Assembly (NCBI GenBank): GCA_903929475.1
Contig: CAIYUV010000086.1
Coordinates: forward strand, 1 to 32,830
Reading direction: 5' to 3'
From: an uncultured Spartobacteria bacterium
GTDB lineage: Bacteria > Verrucomicrobiota > Verrucomicrobiia > Chthoniobacterales > Chthoniobacteraceae
Length of the DNA: 32,830 nt
The position numbers and the translations under genes are program-made. Shown here one piece after another: positions 22,823 to 32,100 of this stretch. Position 1 is the stretch's first letter, and the number at the start of each line of letters is the position of its first letter. The notes beneath the pieces were generated by a model. That model saw only the letters and a program-made list of their open reading frames with translations. It had not been told where the DNA came from and ran no database searches.

Positions 22823-23896
22823 ATGGATTTTGCACCGCTCATCGCCAGAAAACGCGAACGCTTGCTTGAAATCGAGAAGGCCATCACCGAGCCGAATCTC
22901 TATGACAACCCGAAGCGTGCGCAGGAGCTTTTGCGTGAAAACACTCGGCTGAAGCAGACAGTGGCGACATGGGATGCCTTTGAAAAAACGGCCCGCGAGT
23001 ATTCCGAGAACCTCGAAATGGCGAAGGGCACGGATGAACTGGCCGAGATGGCGCAGGCGGAATTGCCGGAGCTGGAAAAGCGCACCAAGCAGTTGGAGCG
23101 CGAGATGCAGGTGACTCTGCTGCCGCCCGACCCGAACGAGGACCGCGACGCCATCATGGAAATCCGCGCGGGCACAGGCGGCGACGAGGCGGCGATTTTT
23201 GCGGCGGACCTTTACCGGATGTATTTGCGCTACGCGGAGACGGCGGGGCTGACGATTGAGAGCATCGAAAGCAGCCCGAGCGTGCTCGGCGGTTATCGCG
23301 AGATTATTTTCAAGGTGAGCGGCGAGAATGTGTTTCGGAAGCTGCGCTACGAAAGCGGCGTGCATCGCGTGCAGCGCGTGCCCGCGACCGAGGCCCAGGG
23401 GCGCATCCACACGAGCGCGGCGACGGTGGCGGTGCTGCCGGAGGCCGAGGAGGTGGACTTTGAACTCAAGCAAGAAGACTTGCGCATCGAGGTGTGCCGC
23501 TCCGGCGGACCGGGAGGTCAGGGCGTGAACACGACCGACTCCGCAGTGCAAATCATGCACATCCCCACGGGGACGATTGTGCGCTGTCAGGACGGACGCT
23601 CGCAGTTGAAGAACAAGGAAAAGGCGCTGACAGTCCTGCGTTCGCGACTGCTGGAAAAAAAGCAGCGCGAGGAAGCCGAGAAGCACGCCGCAGCGCGCAA
23701 GAGCCAGGTCGGCGGCGGAGATCGTTCGGAAAAAATCCGCACCTACAATTATCCGCAGAACCGCGTGACCGATCACCGCATCGAGATGACGCTCTACAAT
23801 CTGGATCGCTTCATGGAAGGCGAAGTGCAGCAGATGTTCGACGCCCTCGCGCAAGCCGACCTCGACGAGCGTCTCGCCGCAGCGAGCATCGAATAG
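22823..23896 (+). CDS. prfA: peptide chain release factor 1
   Basis: A 357-residue class I release factor that reads UAA and UAG. The codon-recognition tripeptide PAT is in RVQRVPATEAQGRIHTS, which marks it as RF1 rather than RF2. The peptidyl-hydrolysis GGQ is in SGGPGGQGVNTTDSAV; the residue after GGQ is Gly where E. coli has His. The C-terminus has RTYNYPQNRVTDHRIEMTLYNLDRFMEGE, as usual. The common partner prmC, which methylates the GGQ glutamine, is not adjacent; instead a terminator and a secretin-like gene follow. Confidence 0.97.
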   Translation: MDFAPLIARKRERLLEIEKAITEPNLYDNPKRAQELLRENTRLKQTVATWDAFEKTAREYSENLEMAKGTDELAEMAQAELPELEKRTKQLEREMQVTLLPPDPNEDRDAIMEIRAGTGGDEAAIFAADLYRMYLRYAETAGLTIESIESSPSVLGGYREIIFKVSGENVFRKLRYESGVHRVQRVPATEAQGRIHTSAATVAVLPEAEEVDFELKQEDLRIEVCRSGGPGGQGVNTTDSAVQIMHIPTGTIVRCQDGRSQLKNKEKALTVLRSRLLEKKQREEAEKHAAARKSQVGGGDRSEKIRTYNYPQNRVTDHRIEMTLYNLDRFMEGEVQQMFDALAQADLDERLAAASIE

Positions 23897-24258
23897 CAAA
23901 AGCAGCTCGTGATGCTGCCGCGAGGCTTTGGAACCGAAGGTAGTGCATCCATCTCTTATTTATTCAAAGGCACAATGCGGCGGCTTGACGCCGCTTTTCT
24001 ATCGCAATGCGGGAGAGGCGTGAACGTCGGGCAGGCTTCCTTGTTTCGCACACCGGCCCCCACCCGCACTACCAACCAAAGCGGCGCCAGCGCCGCCGCA
24101 CGCCAAAGGCTGCGCCACTCGCCACGCTTGCCAGCTCGGCAGCGTCCTTGCCCTCTGCGGCCATGATGCTAAACAGCCCCGTGAATAAATCGGACGCCAC
24201 CCGCGTCTGAACGCGCGACACCACACCGTTCCTCACCAGCAAGCCCACACCCGCAGCC
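23897..24258. other. intergenic stretch with terminator and doubtful antisense reading frame
   Basis: 362 bases between prfA and the secretin-like gene. It contains a terminator at 23977-24000 and, on the minus strand, a 63-codon open stretch (24069-24260) whose start codon overlaps that of the plus-strand gene. No promoter was identified. Confidence 0.5.
23977..24000 (+). terminator. terminator after prfA
   Basis: GCGGCG at 23977-23982 pairs with CGCCGC at 23989-23994 across a six-base loop, then TTTTCT. It lies 80 bases after the prfA stop. Confidence 0.7.
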
Positions 24259-24260
24259 AT
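24069..24260 (-). CDS. doubtful 63-residue reading frame
   Basis: It begins MAAGVGLLVRNGVV and ends GVRRRWRRFGW. Codon third positions are about three-quarters G or C and the composition is plausible for a protein, with a basic tail. Against it: its start codon (24258-24260) overlaps the start codon of the divergent secretin-like gene, and the frame simply continues into that gene's antisense. It may be the remnant of an older gene or part of a dispersed repeat. I do not recognise it. Confidence 0.2.
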   Translation of the reverse strand: MAAGVGLLVRNGVVSRVQTRVASDLFTGLFSIMAAEGKDAAELASVASGAAFGVRRRWRRFGW

Positions 24261-25035
24261 GAAAACCATCCCGCTAACCACCGCCGCCATTTTTGCGACT
24301 GCCGTCTTCACGATGCTCGCCACCGCCGAGGATAAAGCGCCCGCCGAGCCGAAGCTGCCGCCCGTCGAGCCAATCCCGGAAGTTGTCATGCCCGAAAAGT
24401 CGCCTTGGAATGTCCGTGTGGAAGTCCTCATGGTCGCGATGCCGCAGGAGATGGCGCTGGATTTTCTTCCCGAACTGAACGACCGCGCCAGATGCGAAGC
24501 CGCCTTCATCAAGATCCTCGCCGCCATCAAAGACAAAAAGGCCACGCTGACAGGATACCCGATGTTGGAGACTTTGGACGGCAATAGAGCAGTTGCCGAA
24601 AGCAATGTGGAAGTGAGATACCCGACCGAATTTTTCAGCCCTGCGACGCCGCAAAAGGGATATGAGTTAGCGCAGACCTCAAAAGACAAGGCGGTGGAAG
24701 CAGCCGCCGACAATGCAATCCCCGCTGTCTTTGAGACTCGTAACACCGGCCCTATGTTGGAAGTCGCACCGATTGTCTTGGAAAAGGGGGACAGAATCAC
24801 GATGCAGATTGCTCCCTCTCGGACTGAATTGCTCGGTTTCGACTCCTTCTACGCCAAAAATCCGAACGGGAAAGTGGACAAGATGGACCAGCCGCGATTT
24901 TTCACTCCGAAGGTAACCACCAACATCACCGTCCGCAGTGGCGAGCATCGCCTCATCGGGGTTTTCAAGCTGACAAAACCCGAGGGCTTCATCGAGCTAT
25001 TCATCCTCCAAGCGGTCGCGACGCCGGTGAAGTGA
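24259..25035 (+). CDS. secreted protein with a secretin-like C-terminal domain
   Basis: A 258-residue protein with a signal peptide (residues 1-23, cut near ATA-ED) and a proline-rich linker (about 27-48). The rest follows the strand order of the secretin C-terminal region: NVRVEVLMVAMPQE (51-64), a helix, then LTGYPMLETLDGNRAVAESN (97-116) and VRYPTEF. Next come GPMLEVAPIVLEKGDRITMQI (164-184) and PRFFTPKVTTNITVRSGEHRLIG (212-234). It lacks N0/N1/KH domains, and the first signature is short, so it is unlikely to form an ordinary multiring secretin. It may be a stand-alone component of a verrucomicrobial type II secretion or type IV pilus system, or a decoy fold. The domain call is by eye. 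Confidence 0.55.
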   Translation: MKTIPLTTAAIFATAVFTMLATAEDKAPAEPKLPPVEPIPEVVMPEKSPWNVRVEVLMVAMPQEMALDFLPELNDRARCEAAFIKILAAIKDKKATLTGYPMLETLDGNRAVAESNVEVRYPTEFFSPATPQKGYELAQTSKDKAVEAAADNAIPAVFETRNTGPMLEVAPIVLEKGDRITMQIAPSRTELLGFDSFYAKNPNGKVDKMDQPRFFTPKVTTNITVRSGEHRLIGVFKLTKPEGFIELFILQAVATPVK

Positions 25036-25165
25036 AGCGGACGGGGTAAGGCTGCTGGCGCAAAGCCGGGGGTGGGTGAGACGGCGACCAAGGAGGGGGG
25101 CCGTCTCGGCCCCCGGAGTCTCTGGTTTTGGGGGCGGCTGTCCTTATTGGCGGCGGGCGCGGGTT

Positions 25166-25837
25166 CGGGAGGGCTCTTCTCTATGGGAGGGGCCCCCATT
25201 CCTTGCGGGGGCGGTTTTCTCTGTTGGAGGGGTTTCCCCATTTCTTGCGGGGTGTTCCCTGCGCGTTGCGGGGTCGTCCATGGACGGTGCGGGGGCGCCC
25301 CCATTTCTTCCATGGACGTCCATGGATGCTGCGGGGGCGCCCCCATTTCGCGCGGGGTCGTCCATGAGCGGTGCGGGGTGACCCCCATTTGCTGCGGGGG
25401 CGTCCATGGACGGAATGGGGCGGCCCCCATTTCACGCATGGACGTCCATGGAAGGCGGAGGGACGTCCATGGACGGCGCGGGGAAGCCCCCATTTGGTGC
25501 GGGGTCGTCCATGAAAGGCGCGGGGACGTCCATGAAAGGCGCAGGGACGTCCATGAACGAGCCGTGGACGTCCAAGAACGGGCCATGGACGTCCAAGAAC
25601 GAGCCGTGGACGTCCATGAATGAGCCGTGGACGTCCAAGAACGAGCCATGGACGTCCAAGAACGAGCCGTGGACGTCCAAGAACGAGCCGTGGACATCCA
25701 AGAACGAGCCGTGGACGTCCAAGAACGAGCCGTGGACGTCCAAGAACGAGCCGTGGACGTCCAAGAACGGGCCGTGGACGTCCAAGAACGAGCCATGGAC
25801 GTCCAAGAACGAGCCGTGGACGTCCGTCAAAACCTCT
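25166..25837. repeat. 21-bp-periodic repeat array, 31 units plus a partial
   Basis: Every unit from 25166 to 25816 is exactly 21 bases and no unit shifts the register. Three unit types are seen. Type A has GGGGCGCCCCCATTT (for example 25292 and 25334). Type B has GGGTCGTCCATGGACG or TGGACGTCCATGGA (25271, 25313, 25355, 25439). Type C, from 25565 onward, is TGGACGTCCAAGAAC plus GAGCCG, twelve nearly identical copies to 25816. Types A and B mostly alternate between 25208 and 25501, giving a 42-base higher-order unit. The array carries the palindromes TGGACGTCCA and CCATGGACGTCCATGG. Because 21 is a multiple of three, seven-residue repeats appear in all six frames. Confidence 0.9.
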
Positions 25838-25987
25838 GCTCCCTGTCGCAGAACATCACTCCCATCAATGATGCCCCGCTCGTCGCCCTCGCCGAGGATG
25901 TGGCGGTCGGCGCGCAACAAAACGAGGCCACCATCGGCCTTCTGCACAACACCTCAACGCGCATCCACGACGACAGGACGGCGCTGA
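25406..25987 (+). CDS. possible heptapeptide-repeat protein (uncertain)
   Basis: A 193-residue reading of the array in the frame giving the heptad NEPWTSK (twelve copies) after PPF and GAGTSM steps. For this: all seven codons of the heptad end in G or C, and several differences among copies are silent here (CCG/CCA, ACG/ACA, AAC/AAT). Against it: the minus strand offers an equally GC3-rich heptad (GSFLDVH) with the same silent changes, an in-frame TGA at 25379-25381 cuts the upstream part, no ribosome site is visible, and the C-terminal tail is unremarkable. It may be non-coding. Confidence 0.2.
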   Translation: MDGMGRPPFHAWTSMEGGGTSMDGAGKPPFGAGSSMKGAGTSMKGAGTSMNEPWTSKNGPWTSKNEPWTSMNEPWTSKNEPWTSKNEPWTSKNEPWTSKNEPWTSKNEPWTSKNEPWTSKNGPWTSKNEPWTSKNEPWTSVKTSAPCRRTSLPSMMPRSSPSPRMWRSARNKTRPPSAFCTTPQRASTTTGRR

Positions 25988-26118
25988 CTTCGGCAGAAAG
26001 TGCGCCGCGCGCGCGCCGGGCGGCGAATCCAGTCACTCCCTCATTGTCAGAAATCTCCGTGACAGAAGAATGCCAACGGCGTTCACCAGCCGTCGTGCAA
26101 CTCGACTTCAGAAACAGT

Positions 26119-27213
<1,095 letters not shown>

Positions 27214-27267
27214 GGTGCGAAAAAGGGGCGGACTATTCCGCAGACGCGGCGTCGGCGGCAAGCGGGA

Positions 27268-28626
27268 TCATGAAGTTCGTGGCGTGCGCTTGAAGTGCAC
27301 TTCGTGGACGCGGCGTCCGTCGGCCTTCGTGACGGTGATCTCGAAGTCCTCGATGCGCGCCTTTTCGCCGCCCTGCGGAAGATGGCCGATGAGTTGGGTG
27401 ACGTAGCCGCCGACTGTGCTCACGTCGTCGCTTTCTAGATCGAGGCCGAGCATTTCGTTGAGTTCGTAAAGGCCGAGCGAGCCGTCCACGTTGAATTCAT
27501 CCTGCGTGACGCGGCGCATCTCGGGCTTCTCGGCGTCGAACTCATCCTGGATGTCGCCGACGATTTCTTCGAGCACATTGTCGAGCGTGACGATGCCGGC
27601 GGTTCCGCCGAATTCATCCACGACGAGCGCGAGGTGCGCGTGGCGGCTGAGGAAAAAGCCGAGGAGTTTTTCCAGCGGCATCATCTCCGGGACGTTGTGC
27701 AGTTCACGCTTGATGTTCTCGAAATTCGCAGCGGGCTCGCGCATGAGCTTGAGCAGATCCTTGATGTGGACGAGGCCGATGGTGTCGTCGAGATGCCCGC
27801 GACAAAGCGGGAAGCGCGTGTGGCGGCTCTCGGTCGCACGCTTGAGGTTTTCCTCGAAGCTGTCCTCCGTATTTAGAAACACGACCTCGCCGCGCGGCGT
27901 GGTGATGTCGCGCACGACGCGATCTTTAAGATCGAGCGCGTTGATGAGCAGTTCCTTCCCAAGCGGCGAAACTTCATCCGCACGCGCGCTCTCGGCGAGG
28001 ATCACGCGCAACTCTTCCTCGCTGTGCGCAAGTTCCCCCTCACCCACGGGACTGATGCGGAAAAGACGACGCAGGATCAAATTTGCCGAGACGTTCAAAA
28101 GCCAGATGAACGGCTTGAAGACGGTGACGAAAAGCTGGAGCGGACGGACAAGCAGCAGCGCCATGCGCAGCGGGTGACGGATGCTGAGATACTTCGGCGC
28201 AAGCTCGCCGATGATGATGTGGAGAAACGTGATGAAGGTGAGGCCGAGGCCCCATCCCGCACCTTTAATGATGGCCGTGCTTTGCACGCCGAGCGCGACG
28301 AAAAGCGGCTCCAGCAAGCGCTCCATGTATGGCTCGCCGATGGCGCCGAGGACGAGGCTCGTCACCGTGACTCCAAACTGCGTCGCGGAAAGATACGAGT
28401 CCATGTGTCCCAGGACGTGCTTCGCGATGTTCGCGCTTTTGTGGCCCTCCTCGATGAGCGGGTCGAGCTGGCTGGCACGCACTTTCACCAGCGCAAATTC
28501 CGCCGCGACAAAAAAGCCATTCAGCAGCACAAGAAAGAAGATGCCTATCAGGTGCAACGCGATGGAACTGATGGCATCCCACTGCATGGCGATGTCGTGG
28601 GTTTGTGCTAAAAGCGGCATCAACAT
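27268..28626 (-). CDS. CNNM/CorC-like membrane protein with CBS pair
   Basis: A 452-residue protein of the family often labelled hemolysin or magnesium/cobalt efflux. Layout: an N-terminal DUF21 membrane domain with about four helices (residues 20-190; LLNGFFVAAEFALVKVRASQLD and SATQFGVTVTSLVLGAIGEP are typical), two CBS domains (about 220-345, including TTPRGEVVFLNTEDS and HLALVVDEFGGTAGIVTLDNVLEEIVGDIQDE), and a C-terminal CorC_HlyC domain (about 365-445). It probably moves divalent cations or senses nucleotides through the CBS pair. It follows rpsN after a terminator on the minus strand and precedes thrC. Confidence 0.93.
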   Translation of the reverse strand: MLMPLLAQTHDIAMQWDAISSIALHLIGIFFLVLLNGFFVAAEFALVKVRASQLDPLIEEGHKSANIAKHVLGHMDSYLSATQFGVTVTSLVLGAIGEPYMERLLEPLFVALGVQSTAIIKGAGWGLGLTFITFLHIIIGELAPKYLSIRHPLRMALLLVRPLQLFVTVFKPFIWLLNVSANLILRRLFRISPVGEGELAHSEEELRVILAESARADEVSPLGKELLINALDLKDRVVRDITTPRGEVVFLNTEDSFEENLKRATESRHTRFPLCRGHLDDTIGLVHIKDLLKLMREPAANFENIKRELHNVPEMMPLEKLLGFFLSRHAHLALVVDEFGGTAGIVTLDNVLEEIVGDIQDEFDAEKPEMRRVTQDEFNVDGSLGLYELNEMLGLDLESDDVSTVGGYVTQLIGHLPQGGEKARIEDFEITVTKADGRRVHEVHFKRTPRTS

Positions 28627-28666
28627 TAAAAAGCAACGAGTCGCAGACCCTTCGGCCTGCGACTCG
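28626..28666 (-). terminator. terminator between rpsN and the CBS-domain gene
   Basis: On the minus strand a perfect 10-bp stem, CGAGTCGCAG / CTGCGACTCG (28637-28666), is followed by TTGCTTTTTA, reaching the start codon of the next gene. Confidence 0.75.
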
Positions 28667-28690
28667 GTAAAAGGTTCGGCGCGGGCCGGA

Positions 28691-28960
28691 TTACCAGCTC
28701 GATTTGGTGACGCCCGGAATGAGGCCGTTGCTTGCCATTTCGCGGAACTGGATACGCGAAAGTTGGAAGCGTCCGATGTAAGAGCGCTTGCGTCCGGTTG
28801 CGTTGCAGCGACGGCTCAGGCGCACGGGGCACGCATTGCGCGGGAGCATGGAAAGGCCGATGTAATCGCCCTTCTTTTTCATTTCAGCGCGAATGGCGGC
28901 GTATTTCGCCACAGTTTTTCCTTTGCGTTTTTCGCGTTCGAGCCAGCAGGTTTTTGCCAT
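28691..28960 (-). CDS. rpsN: 30S ribosomal protein S14
   Basis: An 89-residue small-subunit protein of the long S14 type. The diagnostic ending is GRKRSYIGRFQLSRIQFREMASNGLIPGVTKSSW. The centre has CPVRLSRRCNATGR, lacking the two-CxxC zinc knuckle of the short form; single cysteines remain. It stands outside the large ribosomal-protein operon, with its own promoter and terminator. Confidence 0.97.
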   Translation of the reverse strand: MAKTCWLEREKRKGKTVAKYAAIRAEMKKKGDYIGLSMLPRNACPVRLSRRCNATGRKRSYIGRFQLSRIQFREMASNGLIPGVTKSSW

Positions 28961-28984
28961 AGATATTTCTAAAGTGAGGCGCGG

Positions 28985-29012
28985 AAAGTAGGGGGTGAAC
29001 CAAAGAAGGCAA
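28985..29012 (-). promoter_or_regulatory. candidate promoter for rpsN
   Basis: Read on the minus strand: TTGCCT (29012-29007), 16 bases, then TACTTT (28990-28985), about 24 bases before the ATG. Confidence 0.45.
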
Positions 29013-29047
29013 GCCAGATTTCAGCTATTTGTTCACTGAAGATACCA

Positions 29048-29064
29048 TTCGCCAAATTGGCGAA
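29048..29064. promoter_or_regulatory. 17-bp palindrome upstream of the CotH/lamin-tail gene
   Basis: TTCGCCAA-A-TTGGCGAA is a perfect 8+8 inverted repeat around one base. A partial copy, GCGCCAAG, lies at 29078-29085. It sits in the divergent region between rpsN and the giant secreted protein and has the size of a dimeric repressor operator. The regulator is unknown. Confidence 0.4.
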
Positions 29065-29136
29065 CATATTGTCCAGTGCGCCAAGATGGTTTCTCCTGAC
29101 TTTAGCAGCGCCATCACCCACTACTTCAAAATTTCC

Positions 29137-32100
29137 ATGATCCTCCGGGCTTTGATCCTCCTACTGTCGCTGCTCCTTCCCCTCGCAGGGCAGGCAGGCG
29201 TTGTGGTCAACGAGGTCCATTACAATGGGGCGGACAACACGGTGAGCGACGAATTCATCGAACTCTACAACACAGGCACATCCCCGGTGAGCCTCACGGG
29301 TTGGAGGATTTCGGGTGGGGTAAATTATGACTTTCCGGCGGGCACGAGCATTGCAGCCGGTGGATACGTTGTCGTCGCGCAAAAGCTCTCCAGCTTTCAG
29401 ACGAAATTCGGATTTGCGCCGCTCGGGCCTTGGACGGGAACTTTGAAGCACAGCGGCGATCAGGTCACGGTGAAGAATGCGACCGGGGGGATCGAGGACG
29501 ATGTGAATTTTGGCGCAGGTTTTCCATGGCCCACGGCGGCTAAGGGAACGGGGGCTTCCATGGAATTGATCAATCCTTCGCTGGATAATGATCTCGGTGC
29601 TTCGTGGCGCAGTTCTGTCTTGCCCGGAAATCCGACGCCGGGTGCTCAAAACTCCGTCTTTGCGACGAATGCCCCACCCGCAGTGAGGCAGGTTGACCAT
29701 TCTCCCGCCCAGCCTACGGCCAATGTCCCGGTGACTATCACGGCCAAGGTGACGGACCCGGACGGGGTCACATCCGTGACACTCGACTACCAGTCGAATG
29801 ATCCCGGTGCCTACATTCGCAAGAGCGATGCAGCCTACACAACCACATGGACGAGCGTCGCGATGCACGACGACGGATTGAACGGCGACCTCGTGGCGGG
29901 CGACTCGATATTTACCGTGGTGCTGCCCGCAAGTGTGCAGACGCACCGCCGGCTTGTGCGTTATCGGATCAATGTCGCCGATGCCGCCGGGAAAACTGCC
30001 CGAGTGCCCTACGCCGACGACGAGCAACCAAACTTTGCCTACTTCGTTTATAATGGCGCGCCGGCCTGGACCGGTCGCAATCAACCGCCGAACAGCACGC
30101 CGACGACTTTTCCAGCGTCGCTGATGACGACGCTGCCGACGTATCACCTCATCGCCAACGAAACCGATGTCACGAACAGCCAGTGGAACGGTGCATACGA
30201 CACGGTGCGAATGTGGGGCACGCTCATTTACGACGGGAAGGTCTATGACCACATCGCATATCAAAACAAAGGGAGCGCCTCAACCTACGTAAGTGGAAAA
30301 AACAAATGGCGTTTCCATTTCAACCGGGCGCGGGATTTCGAGGCGCGGGATTCGTGGGGACGCCGTTACTCGCAAACGTGGGATACCTTTGAGATGCATG
30401 GCTGTTCAAGCCCGTGGAATCCGTGTTTCCGTGGCTGGGCCGGGCTGGACGAGGTCGTTTCCGCGCGCATCTTTGCTTTTGCTGGCGTGCCCGCGCCGGC
30501 CATGCACCACCTGCATTTCCGCGTGATAGACAACGCAGCCGAAGCGCCGACGGATCAGTATGCCGGTGATTTATGGGGGCTCTACACGGCAGTCGAAGAT
30601 CCCAGCGGTTCGTTTCTCGATGAACGCGGACTGCCGGACGGCAACGTCTATCACATCGCGGGAAATAGCGGCGACAAAACACATCAGGGGGCGACTCAAC
30701 CGACAGATACGAGCGACTGGGATTCATTCCGTAATCTCTCGCAAAGCAACACGGCCAACACCTCCGCCAACGAAACGTGGTGGCGTGCGAATCTCGACGT
30801 GGATGCCTATTCGAGCTTCCACGCCGCGAATCGCATCACCGGCAATGTTGATTTGCGCGAAGGCTGGAACCATTATTTTTACCATCGCGGCACGGATAAC
30901 CGCTGGCTCCCCATCCCGTGGGATCTCGACATGATGTATTTCCCGGAGACGCACTGGAGCGGGACGATCGATCAAAAAAATGCACTGCTCATGTCGGGCA
31001 TCAATATTGATTTCAAAAACCGCTGCCGGGAACTTCTGGATTTGATGTGCGCGGATGGCACGGCGACCGGCGGGCAGATCGGCCAGCTCGTTGATGAATA
31101 CAAACGCATCGTCAGGCCTGCCGGTCAGGCGGCGGGGTGGGATTTGCTGGATCAATATATGTGGAACTACAACCCGCGCACGACCGGCGGACACACCGGC
31201 GCATTTTACCTCCCGAATCCGACGAACGATTCACGAATCGGCGGAACGTGGACGCGAACATACACCACCGCAGATTTCAACGGCATCTGCGATTTCCTCG
31301 TCAACTACGTCACCGACACCGACCCGAACAGTTTTTCCGTGGGCGACGGCGACCAGCGCGGCTACGGCTACAATTATCTCGAACTCGAGGCCGCCGACAC
31401 TGCAGCTCCAAACCGCCCGACGATCACCTTCAGCGGAACGGCGGGCTTCCCCGCGAACGACCTGCGCTTCACCGCAAGCGCTTTCAGCGATCCGCAGGGC
31501 AACGGCACTTTCGCCGCGATGCAGTGGCGCATTGGTGAAATCTCAGCACCGGGAGTCGGCGCGTATGTCGCCGGCGAACCGTTCAAATACGAAATCACGG
31601 AAATTTTTCGCACTGCGGAAATCACGACGTTCGCCGCCGAATACCGCTTCCCACTTTCCACGTGCGAGACAGGCCACGCCTACCGTGTGCGTGTGAGGAT
31701 GAGGGACAACACGGGGCGCTGGAGCCGTTGGAGCGAAGCGGTGCAATTCACCGCGCAACCAGCGAGCAGCCAGCAAGACCTCTCCCGGCTCATCGTGAGC
31801 GAAATCAACTACAACCCGCCGGATCTGGGCGCTGTCTCGGGCGATGAGTTTGAATTTATCGAACTCAAAAATACCGGCCCCGGCACACTCGATCTCGGCG
31901 GGCTCAGTTTCACCAATGGCATCAGCTACACTTTCCCGCTCAACACCACACTGGCGCCCGGTGGTTTTTTTGTGCTCGCGCGGGATGCAACGGTGGGACA
32001 GACGAATTTTCACACACGTTATCCCGGCGTGACGGTGGGCGGGGTCTACACTGGCAAGCTCGACAACAGCGGGGAAAAAATCACCCTCACCGCACTCTCG

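Larger units (their letters stand above)
25036..26118. other. gene-poor region dominated by a 21-bp repeat array
   Basis: 1083 bases lie between the secretin-like gene and thrC. 25036-25165 is very G-rich with GGGGGC and GGCCCCC tracts and loosely follows the same 21-base period. 25166-25837 is the array described separately. 25838-26118 is non-repetitive DNA with open stretches on both strands but no gene I can support. Confidence 0.5.

Noticed and set aside
25166-25837. CRISPR array.
   Set aside because: Units are contiguous 21-mers without variable spacers, and no cas gene is present.
28999-29136. N-terminal extension of the CotH/lamin-tail protein upstream of its signal peptide.
   Set aside because: The frame is open back to a TGA at 28996, but the residues are not signal-like and a complete signal peptide begins at 29137.
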